NCBI GenBank assembly: GCA_910574965.1
Contig: CAJTDB010000003.1
Span: 186,001 to 250,000 of the forward strand
Source: Lachnospiraceae bacterium
GTDB lineage: Bacteria; Bacillota; Clostridia; Lachnospirales; Lachnospiraceae
Direction: 5' to 3'
Length of the DNA stretch: 64,000 bases
Below are positions 44,533 through 52,899 of the stretch, one piece after another (positions within the stretch are counted from its first letter, which is position 1; the number at the start of each line of letters is the position of its first letter). Position numbers and translations under genes: made by a program. The notes under the pieces were generated by a model. It had not been told where the DNA came from and ran no database searches. It saw only the letters and a list, made by a program, of their open reading frames with translations.

Positions 44533-44647
44533 TATTTGAGTTCCGCATCCGTGCTGCCAATGCCCCTTAACTGGAAGTATTTTCTGCCACATCCGTGGCT
44601 GAAAACGCTTCCGGCATTGGCAGAATGGATGCTGTTATTTGAGTTCC
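44533..44647. repeat. Hairpin repeat unit (103 bp), copy B2, plus terminal direct repeat
   Basis: Second tandem unit. Outer arms GCATCCGTGCTGCCAATGCC and GGCATTGGCAGAATGGATGC pair almost fully; inner arms CTGGAAGTATTTTCTGCCAC and GTGGCTGAAAACGCTTCCGG pair. The flanking 12-mer TATTTGAGTTCC occurs at 44430, 44533 and 44636, the last copy adjoining the permease stop codon at 44647. Confidence 0.85.
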
Positions 44648-45333
44648 TACCTAAAATAATCCAGTTTCTTCTCCAGCCTTCCAAGGAGCACCGTCAGGAC
44701 TCCGCTGAAGATCAGATAATAGACGGCTGTGAAAAACATGGGCCAGATGGCGCCTGAGATCCCCTGGGAACCTTTCATAAATGCCTGACCTGCCCAGATG
44801 ATTTCCTGCAGCGCAATGATCCGGGCCAGAGATGTATCCTTGATCAGCGTAATAATCTCGTTGGACATGGGCGGTACAATGCGCTTAATCATCTGCAGAA
44901 GCGTAACCTTGAAAAAGATCTGGCTTCTTGTCATGCCCAGCACAAGCCCGGCTTCCTCCTGCCCCACCGGCACGCTCTGGATGCCTCCCCGGTAGATCTC
45001 CGAGAAATAGCAGGCATAATTAAAGACAAAGGAAACTGCCGCTGCCAGGAAGCGTCCTCCTTCGCCGCCGCCCCAGATCGGTACGCCAAGCACCAGTCCG
45101 GGAAAATAATAAATAATCAGAAGCTGAATCATAAGCGGTGTTCCTCGTATGATCCAGACGATGATCTTCGTCAGAAAGCTCAGCGGACGGAAACGCGACA
45201 TGGAACCAAATGCGATGATAAGTCCCAGAGGAACCGCTCCCAGCAATGTAACCACAAAAAGTTTCAGCGTCTGTAAAAAACCCACATTCAGCGACCGGAG
45301 GACGATCGGCATCTGTTCCAGCATTAATTCCAT
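44647..45333 (-). CDS. Polar amino-acid ABC importer, permease
   Basis: 228 aa, with about five transmembrane helices, of the HisM/GlnP family. The ABC-permease EAA loop reads GMTRSQIFFKVTLLQMIKRIVPPMSNE. GFLQTLKLFVVT begins the first helix. The start at 45333 is preferred over a longer frame to 45390, because AGGAAG lies just upstream. It lies 102 bp after the binding-protein gene, with a terminator-like stem in between. Confidence 0.92.
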   Translation of the reverse strand: MELMLEQMPIVLRSLNVGFLQTLKLFVVTLLGAVPLGLIIAFGSMSRFRPLSFLTKIIVWIIRGTPLMIQLLIIYYFPGLVLGVPIWGGGEGGRFLAAAVSFVFNYACYFSEIYRGGIQSVPVGQEEAGLVLGMTRSQIFFKVTLLQMIKRIVPPMSNEIITLIKDTSLARIIALQEIIWAGQAFMKGSQGISGAIWPMFFTAVYYLIFSGVLTVLLGRLEKKLDYFR

Positions 45334-45388
45334 GTACTCTTCCTGCTTTCTCTGTTTTTGTAAGGGATACATGTTCCCTTTCCATTCC

Positions 45389-45425
45389 AAAAATACAGGG
45401 GGCGAAAAGGCTCCGCCCCCTGTAT
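45389..45425 (-). terminator. Attenuating terminator between binding protein and permease
   Basis: Perfect 12-bp stem ATACAGGGGGCG / CGCCCCCTGTAT followed on the minus strand by TTTTTGG. Its place after the first gene of a transporter operon would give more binding protein than membrane subunits. Confidence 0.8.
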
Positions 45426-45435
45426 GGGTCCTGTT

Positions 45436-46338
45436 TTATTTCTGCTCGATCACTGCTGCCTGCACGCCGTAAGTCTCTGCAATCTTCATCATGCTTCCAT
45501 CTGCATAGCTTGATACAAAGAATGCATTCAGAGCTTCTGCCAGATCAGAGCCTTTGCGGAAGCCCACGCCGTATTCTTCATTGTTCAGAGGTACTGTATA
45601 AGTCAGATCCGAATAGCTGGTTCCTTCTCCTACCATAGCTGCTGCCATCAGGGAATCAATCACTGCCGCATCACAGGATTTGGCTGCGACTTCCATCAGT
45701 GCATTAGACTGCGTAGATACTTCTGTAAATTCCAGCCCCAGCGTCTCTACCTGCGTTTTTCCTGCACTGCCGTTCTCCACTGCAAAGTGCAGGCCGGAGA
45801 GGCTCTCCACGTCCTGATAATTCTCTGCCTGGTCTGCCGGAACGATTACGATCTGTGCATTATTGCAGTATGCATTGGAGCATTCCATGGAACTCAGCAC
45901 TTCATCTGTCAATGTCATACCATTCCATACACAGTCAATGGTTTTGCCGTCCAGCTCCATAATCTTGTTGTCCCATTCAATCTCTACAAACTCGACACTT
46001 ACACCCAGGCTCTTGGCAAATGCGGCCGCCAGCTCTGCATCAAATCCGATCCAGTTGCCGTCCGCATCCTGATAATCCATCGGCTCAAAATCCGTGATGC
46101 CAACTACCAGAATTCCTTTATCCTTCACATATGTAAGATCACTGTCCGCCGCAGGCGACTCTGTCTCTGCCGGTGCCTCCCCGCCGTCAGTCTCAGCCGG
46201 AGCAGCGTCATCCGCTGCATCTGCCGCAGGCGCTTCCGTATCCGCCGGAGCATTGGTATCCGTCGTCTTTCCTCCGCAGCCAGTCACCATAGCCGCCGTC
46301 ATCACACCTGCCAGCATTACTGCAATTAACTTTTTCAT
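45436..46338 (-). CDS. Polar amino-acid ABC importer, substrate-binding lipoprotein
   Basis: 300 aa. A lipoprotein signal peptide ends with the lipobox MVTGC at residues 17-21. A disordered Ala/Asp/Glu/Pro/Thr linker of about 45 residues follows, then the type 2 binding fold: LVVGITDFEPMDYQD, WIGFDAELAAAFAKSLG and GVGFRKGSDLAEALNAF. It captures an amino acid outside the membrane for the permease and ATPase encoded downstream. The substrate is not determined. It is expressed from the promoter at 46564-46592 with a leader of about 220 bases. Confidence 0.93.
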   Translation of the reverse strand: MKKLIAVMLAGVMTAAMVTGCGGKTTDTNAPADTEAPAADAADDAAPAETDGGEAPAETESPAADSDLTYVKDKGILVVGITDFEPMDYQDADGNWIGFDAELAAAFAKSLGVSVEFVEIEWDNKIMELDGKTIDCVWNGMTLTDEVLSSMECSNAYCNNAQIVIVPADQAENYQDVESLSGLHFAVENGSAGKTQVETLGLEFTEVSTQSNALMEVAAKSCDAAVIDSLMAAAMVGEGTSYSDLTYTVPLNNEEYGVGFRKGSDLAEALNAFFVSSYADGSMMKIAETYGVQAAVIEQK

Positions 46339-46357
46339 CTTGTTTCTCCTCCATTAA

Positions 46358-46484
46358 AGTTCCGCTTTGTCCTGTTCATGCCCATATATCTGGAAGCATT
46401 TCCGGCCGCTTTCGCGTCCGCAAATCCTTCCGGGCATGAACTGGACTTCGCTGTTTAAAGTTCCGCTTTGTCCTGTTCATCCCC
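46358..46484. repeat. Hairpin repeat unit (101 bp), copy C, with partial second copy
   Basis: AGTTCCGC at 46358 and again at 46459. Outer arms GTCCTGTTCATGCCC and GGGCATGAACTGGAC pair with one mismatch; inner arms around CTGGAAGCATTT and AAATCCTTCCGG pair. A 26-bp direct repeat starting TTAAAGTTCCGCTTTGTCC flanks the unit. It lies in the leader of the binding-protein gene and ends at its GGAGGAG ribosome site. Confidence 0.8.
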
Positions 46485-46563
46485 GAAAGGTTTTCCCAAT
46501 TCAAAGCATTTTATTTCCATATGCTACTACTCTACCATAGTAAAGCAATATGACAACATGGAA

Positions 46564-46592
46564 ATCATACCAAGAATCCGCCCCCTTGTCAA
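46564..46592 (-). promoter_or_regulatory. Promoter of the amino-acid ABC importer operon
   Basis: Minus strand TTGACA, 17-bp spacer, TATGAT. Downstream, around 46520-46550, an imperfect dyad containing TACTATGGTAGAGTAG lies in the early leader and could be an operator. Confidence 0.8.
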
Positions 46593-46663
46593 GAATTTTA
46601 TTTTCCCATTTTCCAGCAGGGGCGCCCGGTTTCTCACACGCCCGGACAGCAGCGCCGTTTCTC

Positions 46664-47368
46664 CTACTGCTTCTGCCTCACCCGATACTCTCTCTCCCAT
46701 TTTAACAGCACTTTCTGCGGATCTGCCGGCATCTGCCGCTTTTCTCCCGCTTCGGGCAGGATTCCTTCCGCCATCTGCCAGGCAAGCTCCGCTTCCTTCC
46801 GAATCTCCTCATCCGGCTGGTATTCATAAGAAGTTTCAAAACAGCCCGCCGCCTTCCGGAACAAAAACTGCCTTGCATAGCACACGCCCAGATTATTCCA
46901 TACCGCCCCATAAAATCCCATGCCCAAGCGACTGTTCTGATGCATGTTTAAAATATGCCGGTATTCTTCTATCGCCGCCCACTCATTCCGGTTATTTAAA
47001 AGTTCATCTGCGCGAAGCTTTAGGCGTTCCTGTTCCGTCAGTGCGGCAAGCCCCCGCAGCCGTTCTTCCAGCTCTGCCAGCTCCTTTTCCTCAAATAACC
47101 CGGATGCACCAGCCGCCAGACGCACCAGGCTCGGAAAGCTTGCCCCGGAAGAGATTCCTTTCTGAATCCGAAGAGCCAGCTCTTCACATCCAATCTCCTC
47201 TTTGAGCCACCGGCATAGCCGTTCATCAAAAAATCTGCGGTCTGCCAGGCAGATATTATGATACAGAAAGTAGGACAATTCCTCCAGACTGTACAGATTT
47301 ACCCCTGCCTGTTCCACGAACAGCGGTGCCTTTGTTCTTTGATATCTGCAGACTACAACCAGCCCCAT
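46664..47368 (-). CDS. TPR-like helical protein, third gene of the uncharacterised cluster
   Basis: 234 aa, no named family. An N-terminal strand segment GLVVVCRYQRTKAPLFVE is followed by helices, with FLYHNICLADRRFF, and a tetratricopeptide-like pair near residues 140-190 (RNEWAAIEEYRHIL, WNNLGVCYARQFLFRKAAGCF). No signal or membrane segment. The start at 47368 has GGGAGGAG upstream and lies 4 bp after the actin-like gene, so both are coupled. By position it serves the same process as the two upstream genes. Confidence 0.7.
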   Translation of the reverse strand: MGLVVVCRYQRTKAPLFVEQAGVNLYSLEELSYFLYHNICLADRRFFDERLCRWLKEEIGCEELALRIQKGISSGASFPSLVRLAAGASGLFEEKELAELEERLRGLAALTEQERLKLRADELLNNRNEWAAIEEYRHILNMHQNSRLGMGFYGAVWNNLGVCYARQFLFRKAAGCFETSYEYQPDEEIRKEAELAWQMAEGILPEAGEKRQMPADPQKVLLKWEREYRVRQKQ

Positions 47369-47372
47369 AATC

Positions 47373-48458
47373 CTACTCCTCCCGATGCTCTTCCATCCTA
47401 AACGTTTCTGTCCAGTACAGATCAGAAGACGGATACAGCTCTCCAAAGCCCAGATCTGTAACCTTCACCTCGCACTGTTCCTGTACCGGAAAATGCACTT
47501 CCACCAGAAGCCGGCTCGTCCCTTTAGGGCGCCTGGGCAGATCCGTCAGAAGCATCCCGGCCTGAAAGGTATTTCCGTCCAACATGGAGGAGAAGGAAAA
47601 TTCCAGCAAAGGCTCGCCTAAAAGAATCACTTCACAGGCTCCCTTTGCCTCATACCAGTTCACACCAGCATTGACGATGGTATAAACTTCCTCTGTTCCT
47701 TTATCTGTACTTTTGACGCCTACATTGTATAAAAGTGTCTGATCGCTCAGGAACAGATACGGCCGCTCTCCCGCCTGTTCCCCGGCTGCCATACAGGCTC
47801 CCCGGACATGGAGCAGATCCCCCAGAAACACCCGGCGGCGGGAACAGATCTCCTCCCTGCTTTTGGGATAATCCCTGCTGTTTAGATCCGTCCCCGTCAG
47901 AAATACGGCAGATACGTGCCTTTTCCCAAAACGCTCTCTTACATATTGTACCAGACGCTCATCCCGACCGCCTTTTGCAGCTTCTCCCACTTTCCACTGC
48001 TCCGGATCATACACCTCTGCTACCATGGGCCTTGATCTTTTATTTACCTGCAGACAAGTGGCCTTTATGTCCTCCTGGCCAAATTCCAGCAGCCATACCT
48101 GCTGCTGCCAGATATCATTGCTCTGATGCATAACAAAATGCACGATGCTCTCCTGCTCCCCCAGAATCTGCATCTGGTCTTCCCGAAAACCGGCTTCACA
48201 CGCATCCAGCGCATACTGCCGGATTCCCTCCTCGGACAAATCCGGCAGTATAACAGCAGCCCGAAGATCTTCTTTTGCCCCATATCGTTTCAAAGCTGAC
48301 AGGATTCTGCGAAAACATGTCGTACGTCCGGTCTGCATCCCAAAATCCAAAGGAAGTTCCGCCGGTTCCTTCATTTCTTCCGTCCAGTAACAGACTCTGG
48401 GGCATTCGTTCCGATAATCGATCCCTGCAAGAAACCGCTTCTTATTTTGTGTGCTCAT
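47373..48458 (-). CDS. Actin/Hsp70-fold-like protein (possibly DUF5716), second gene of the cluster
   Basis: 361 aa. RFLAGIDYRNECPRVCYW resembles a weakened phosphate-1 loop, LRAAVILPDLSEEGIRQYAL and GEQESIVHFVMHQ follow, and VWLLEFGQEDIKATCL resembles the phosphate-2 loop of the actin/Hsp70 superfamily. Both loops lack the usual DLGTT and DxGGG patterns, so nucleotide binding is doubtful. The C-terminal half is beta-rich (EVILLGEPLLEFSFSSML). The start at 48458 has AGGAG upstream, directly behind a GCGGAACT tag. The DUF number is from memory. Confidence 0.68.
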   Translation of the reverse strand: MSTQNKKRFLAGIDYRNECPRVCYWTEEMKEPAELPLDFGMQTGRTTCFRRILSALKRYGAKEDLRAAVILPDLSEEGIRQYALDACEAGFREDQMQILGEQESIVHFVMHQSNDIWQQQVWLLEFGQEDIKATCLQVNKRSRPMVAEVYDPEQWKVGEAAKGGRDERLVQYVRERFGKRHVSAVFLTGTDLNSRDYPKSREEICSRRRVFLGDLLHVRGACMAAGEQAGERPYLFLSDQTLLYNVGVKSTDKGTEEVYTIVNAGVNWYEAKGACEVILLGEPLLEFSFSSMLDGNTFQAGMLLTDLPRRPKGTSRLLVEVHFPVQEQCEVKVTDLGFGELYPSSDLYWTETFRMEEHREE

Positions 48459-48475
48459 TTTCTGATCTCCTATTA

Positions 48476-48500
48476 AGAGTTCCGCCTTGTTCCCGCCTCT
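48476..48500. repeat. Solitary GCGGAACT tag before the actin-like gene
   Basis: AGTTCCGC at 48478-48485; on the minus strand GCGGAACTCTTAATAGGAG leads into the ribosome site as at the 103-bp elements, but the rest of the element is missing. Confidence 0.55.
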
Positions 48501-51500
48501 TACCGGACACGAAATCTCTCCTCTGCTACTTTCGCCAGTTTTTCGTACTCTTCCATCATCTGCACCAGCGTATGCTCCTGCCGATGATCCAGCGCCTGCT
48601 GCATACGGCAGAGTCTGCTGTAGCGATCCTCTCCCTCTGTCTGCTCCGCCTGATTTTCCAAAGTTCTGCACTCTGTGGAAATCTCGCTCCCGTCCTCTGC
48701 AGTCTCCGTGATAAACCAGGTAAGCCGTTCCCCGTAAAACAGAATAAATGCTCTCGTAAATACTCCTTCAAACGCCGGATACAGACGCTCACTCACATAA
48801 TCAAACGTTTTCCTGCCATGATACTCCAGCACATAGTGAAGAATCACTTTATGTCCCGGATTACAGCGGTATTCCACCACCACATGATCCGACGGCCTGC
48901 CGTTTTCCTCCATATAAGGATACAGTTTCTGTATAAAAGCAAATCGACGATTTTTAATACTCAGTTCCTTCAGCAGCCGGCCTGCCAATCGTTTTTGACT
49001 GTCAGTCAAAAACAAAAGAGCCGAAAGATGCCTTAAATATGCCAGCACAGCAGGCACCGACAACCGGTCTCCCCACTGCAGATGATGCTCCAGGCTGTCA
49101 TAAACTGCCTCCGGAACCTCCTGCCCCTTCACAAAATTCAGCCAGCCGGCGTAATTCAAGTAGGCACCTCCTAAGACGGACTCCCCGCCCCGGTCATCCA
49201 GTGCCATATAAACCGGAAATGCTTCGCAGACATACTGTTCCGTAAACAATGCCTGTACCAGAATCTGTTCCCCCAGCTTTGGCAGAGACATTCCGAACTT
49301 CCCGCCTGCCGTCCAGACCGCCAGAAGCTCCCTGGTATCTCCCATACCTTCTTCCGCCAGAAATGCGATAATTTCCTCTGTATAGATCCCCTGCTGAAAC
49401 ACCTGCCATACAAGAGCACGCAGAAGATTTCCCGCATAGCGCTCTGTAAACATCAGACGCTGCAGAAGCTGCAGCAAAAGTCCCGCATCCACTTCCCTGC
49501 ATCCGCTTTTCCATAAAAGGCGCAGTGCAGTCTCATCCTGCCTCAGCAGAATCAGGCTTTCAATATAAGAACCCTGACAGGTCCTGGACAACTTCAGCAC
49601 CTCCGCGTCCGTAAAGAGAAGCCGTTCATCCGGCTGCTCCAGCCCCCGCTGTTTCCGTTCATACTCCAGAAGCTCCAGCTTCAGACTCTGCTGATAGGAT
49701 TCTTTCACCCGATGATCTTCCAGAAGCTTCCACGCCGCCGGCAGATTGCTTTCCTGAAGCACATGGTCCCCTTCTCCGTCCAGCAGATACAGATTCAGTC
49801 CCAGATGATTCTTCAGCTTTCTGATGCAGTACTGCAGAAATCCCGGCTCAATCATTGCTCTCTTTTTCTCATAAGGCACAGACTTCTGATGCCTTCCCCC
49901 CTGTTCGTCTATAAGCGTGATCTTTGCGCTTTTGGTATAAACCGGCACATAGGCCATACTGCCTGTTAAGGGCACACGAACCGGCTCCGCCAGTTGTGCA
50001 TGACAAACCTCTACAGTCCGGATCCTCTTTTCCCCGCAGGTAATCCTCTGAAGAAACAAAATATCCGCCAGCGCCTCCAGAAACTCTCCCTCCAGCATCT
50101 CCGGCAGAAGACATCTCCCATACAGCCAGGCCAGTGTTTCATTTACCTTCCGCCCCTTCAATTGTTCCAGCAGAAATTCCTGCAACAGTTTCTTATGTTC
50201 CTCATAAACTTCTTCTCCGGGAACTCCATAACGAACCAGATTACAGTAGATTTTCGTCTTTTGGGCGCCGGTCAGCGTATTATGGTAATGAAAATAGAGA
50301 AGTACCTGTCTTGGAAGAAGTTTCGGATACTCCTTTGGCAAAGCATAGACAAAATATTCATAAAGATTCGTAATCTTTACATCATACTCTACGCCCTTCT
50401 CATACCAGCCAAACGCCTCTTCATCCATCCGGTTTCCCCGAATGAAGATCATGCACACGGCTCCCACCGTTTCTTTGGAAGGATAAAGCTTATAGCAAAG
50501 TTTTAAAAGCCTTGCAGCCATGGGCGACCATTTTCGAATCTTTACAGCCTGCTGTGCAATCGTTTCTGCCGTCTTTGCAGTCAGAAGACCTCTGGATGCC
50601 GCCCAGAAAAAAATCTGCAGGGAAAACGCATCCAGTCTGCTAAACAGTGCCATATCCTCTTTGAGAAGTCCGTAAGCTTCCTGATAGAACAGACGGTTCC
50701 TAAGTCCTGCCCGGAACAGCCGTTCCAGCACCAAGTAGCGGGTACGGGGATTGTCCGCAAGCTGCCGATCCAGCTCCAAAAGTACCGCCGTAACCGTCCG
50801 ATTCTCCGGCTGTTTCTGATAAAACCGCTGAAGCTGAACCACTGCATCGGCCGTTACCTTCTCCTCCCCGCAAAACAGACTGTTTACATACAAAAATACC
50901 GCACGCACAGAATGGTCCTTAAGCTTCAGCAAATGGGTCTTTTCATATTTCTTTAAAATCCAGCCTGCCTCTCTCCTTTTCTCCTCCTGCAGAAGCACCC
51001 ACGCATCTAAAAGCGGATAAAGCGCCGACTCCGGATCCGCTGCTGTCAGAATATCCGCCAGTTCCCGAAACCGTTTTACCGCCTCCCCGTTGGTGCAGGC
51101 CCCCCTTCTCTCCCGTTCCAGAACCCGCTGAAGTTCTGCAAGAGCCGCTGTCTGCGCCCGCATCTGCCGCTGACTCTGACTTCTTCCGGACCCGGTCCGG
51201 CGGACGGACAGCTCCGTTTCCTTTGCCAAAAGCACCGGAAGTTCCTCGTCTGTCTCTTCTGCTTCTTCGGCTCCTTTGATCTGCACATGCAAAGGCAGCT
51301 CATACTCCCCCGCGCTCGTTTCCAGCCAGATACGGCCCTCCATAGATTCCCCTTCTCTTAAATGCTGCGGCTGATAGGTATATTCGATCCGGGCTGCTCT
51401 TGCATAGAAGCTGTCATTTAGAAGGGTCAGACCCGGAACCCTTGTATGCAGAAGTCCTTTGACTCTCCTCTCATCCCTGGAACTGACTACAAAGCTGCCT

Positions 51501-51613
51501 CTTACCAATTCGGAAGATTCCAGATCGAACACCAGTTCTTCCGGTTCCAGCTTCAGGCGCGGCTGGTCATACACAAATATTCCATTAAAAAATTCAATGA
51601 TTTTCTCTTTCAT
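48500..51613 (-). CDS. Large helical-repeat protein (possibly DUF5717), first gene of the cluster
   Basis: 1037 aa, no signal peptide or membrane helix. The N-terminus (about 110 aa) looks like a beta-sandwich (KLEPEELVFDLESSELVRGSFVV, then IWLETSAGEYELPLHVQ). The middle is a long run of helical hairpins typical of TPR-like solenoids (residues about 150-520 and 650-900). The C-terminus has VVVEYRCNPGHKVILHYVLEY and FILFYGERLTWFITE, then a charged tail. Family number DUF5717 is recalled, not searched. It is followed by the actin-like and TPR-like genes, and has a promoter at 51659-51687. The function is unknown; the layout suggests a cytosolic scaffold. Confidence 0.72.
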   Translation of the reverse strand: MKEKIIEFFNGIFVYDQPRLKLEPEELVFDLESSELVRGSFVVSSRDERRVKGLLHTRVPGLTLLNDSFYARAARIEYTYQPQHLREGESMEGRIWLETSAGEYELPLHVQIKGAEEAEETDEELPVLLAKETELSVRRTGSGRSQSQRQMRAQTAALAELQRVLERERRGACTNGEAVKRFRELADILTAADPESALYPLLDAWVLLQEEKRREAGWILKKYEKTHLLKLKDHSVRAVFLYVNSLFCGEEKVTADAVVQLQRFYQKQPENRTVTAVLLELDRQLADNPRTRYLVLERLFRAGLRNRLFYQEAYGLLKEDMALFSRLDAFSLQIFFWAASRGLLTAKTAETIAQQAVKIRKWSPMAARLLKLCYKLYPSKETVGAVCMIFIRGNRMDEEAFGWYEKGVEYDVKITNLYEYFVYALPKEYPKLLPRQVLLYFHYHNTLTGAQKTKIYCNLVRYGVPGEEVYEEHKKLLQEFLLEQLKGRKVNETLAWLYGRCLLPEMLEGEFLEALADILFLQRITCGEKRIRTVEVCHAQLAEPVRVPLTGSMAYVPVYTKSAKITLIDEQGGRHQKSVPYEKKRAMIEPGFLQYCIRKLKNHLGLNLYLLDGEGDHVLQESNLPAAWKLLEDHRVKESYQQSLKLELLEYERKQRGLEQPDERLLFTDAEVLKLSRTCQGSYIESLILLRQDETALRLLWKSGCREVDAGLLLQLLQRLMFTERYAGNLLRALVWQVFQQGIYTEEIIAFLAEEGMGDTRELLAVWTAGGKFGMSLPKLGEQILVQALFTEQYVCEAFPVYMALDDRGGESVLGGAYLNYAGWLNFVKGQEVPEAVYDSLEHHLQWGDRLSVPAVLAYLRHLSALLFLTDSQKRLAGRLLKELSIKNRRFAFIQKLYPYMEENGRPSDHVVVEYRCNPGHKVILHYVLEYHGRKTFDYVSERLYPAFEGVFTRAFILFYGERLTWFITETAEDGSEISTECRTLENQAEQTEGEDRYSRLCRMQQALDHRQEHTLVQMMEEYEKLAKVAEERFRVR

Positions 51614-51624
51614 AAAGGACCCCG

Positions 51625-51652
51625 TTGCATTTTTGACATATTAGTATATAAT
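51625..51652 (+). promoter_or_regulatory. Promoter of the PLP aminotransferase gene
   Basis: TTGCAT, 16-bp spacer, TATAAT, about 90 bases before the start codon. It sits back-to-back with the promoter of the 1037-aa gene. Confidence 0.6.
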
Positions 51653-51658
51653 GGTTAC

Positions 51659-51687
51659 ATTATAGCACCTTCGCGAATGTTTGAACA
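51659..51687 (-). promoter_or_regulatory. Promoter of the 1037-aa gene cluster
   Basis: Minus strand TGTTCA, 17-bp spacer, TATAAT. The -10 lies only 7 bp from the -10 of the divergent promoter, so the two could compete for polymerase. Confidence 0.5.
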
Positions 51688-51741
51688 TTGCTTTCTGACA
51701 GGAGCATAACATACCCGCAGGAAAAAGAGAGGAAAAAGCAG

Positions 51742-52899
51742 ATGAACCATCAGATAGAAGGAAAAGAACATTTTCATGGAAGTGATCTGGAAAAGATCGA
51801 ACAGTACTTCGGGATTCCCAAAGAATCCATTACAGGATTCGGAGCAAATGTGAATCCTCTGGGAATCTCCCCGAAGATGAAGCAGAAACTTTCCGAGCAA
51901 ATCGACGTGGTCACTGCCTATCCGGACCCGGAATACACGGAACTTAGAGAACACATTGCCGCATATGCGGGATGCCGTCAGGCGCAGGTGATTGTGGGAA
52001 ATGGCTGTACAGAACTGATCTCTTTGTTTATTCATGTATTAAATCCCCAGGAAGCACTGATCGTCTCCCCTACCTACTCGGAATACGAACGGGAAGTCCG
52101 ACTCTCCAAAGGAAACGTCCGCTATTATGCACTGAAGGAAAGCTGCGGCTTTCAGATGGAACTGGAGGACTTTTTTGGGGCCTTTCGAAAAGAGACCGGT
52201 CTTTGTATCCTCTGCAATCCCAACAATCCCACCTCTACCGCACTGACACCGGAAATGATGGAACAGATTCTCTCCTGGTGCCGGAAACGGAATATTTTCG
52301 TCATGATCGATGAAACCTATGCAGAGTTCGCCCCGGATCATAAAAGTATCTCCTCCGCGGGCCTGCTGGAAAAATACGATAACTTTGTGATTCTCCGGGG
52401 CATCTCCAAGTTTTTCGCTGCTCCCGGACTGCGGCTGGGCTATGCTATGACCGGCAGTTCCGAGCTGCTCTCCCAGGTAAAAATGCGCCAGAACCCCTGG
52501 TCCCTCAACAGTCTTGCAGATGCCGCAGGCAAACTGATGTTCACCGATACCGCATACATTGAGCAGACAAGACTTCTGATCTCTTCCGAACGGGAACGCA
52601 TCTATCAAGAACTGCGCACCTGGAAAAATATTAAGGTTTACCAGCCCTATGCCAACTTTATCCTGGTGCGCATTTTACGAGACGGGCTTACATCCTACGA
52701 TGTGTTTCTCCATGCCATTCGCCGGGGCCTTATGCTTCGGGACTGCTCCAATTTCCCCGGTCTGGAAGACGGAACCTTCTTCCGCTTCTGCTTTATGCTG
52801 CCGGAAAAGAATACAGAACTGCTCTGCTGCCTGAAAGAACTGCTGGAAATGCCGTCCAAAGATGCGGTTTCCTCTCATTCTTCAAAATGTTTCCTGTAA
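51742..52899 (+). CDS. PLP-dependent aminotransferase, HisC/CobD-like
   Basis: 385 aa class I/II PLP enzyme. The N-terminal HGSDLEKIEQYFGIP and GFGANVNPLG are typical of threonine-phosphate decarboxylase (CobD) and its histidinol-phosphate aminotransferase relatives. CNPNNPTSTAL, MIDETYAEF and the PLP lysine in LRGISKFFAAPGLRLGY follow. No cobalamin or histidine genes are nearby, so the substrate stays open. The start at 51742 is set by GAGAGG upstream; the frame extends 18 codons further. The 3' end overlaps the convergent gene by 25 bp. Confidence 0.85.
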   Translation: MNHQIEGKEHFHGSDLEKIEQYFGIPKESITGFGANVNPLGISPKMKQKLSEQIDVVTAYPDPEYTELREHIAAYAGCRQAQVIVGNGCTELISLFIHVLNPQEALIVSPTYSEYEREVRLSKGNVRYYALKESCGFQMELEDFFGAFRKETGLCILCNPNNPTSTALTPEMMEQILSWCRKRNIFVMIDETYAEFAPDHKSISSAGLLEKYDNFVILRGISKFFAAPGLRLGYAMTGSSELLSQVKMRQNPWSLNSLADAAGKLMFTDTAYIEQTRLLISSERERIYQELRTWKNIKVYQPYANFILVRILRDGLTSYDVFLHAIRRGLMLRDCSNFPGLEDGTFFRFCFMLPEKNTELLCCLKELLEMPSKDAVSSHSSKCFL

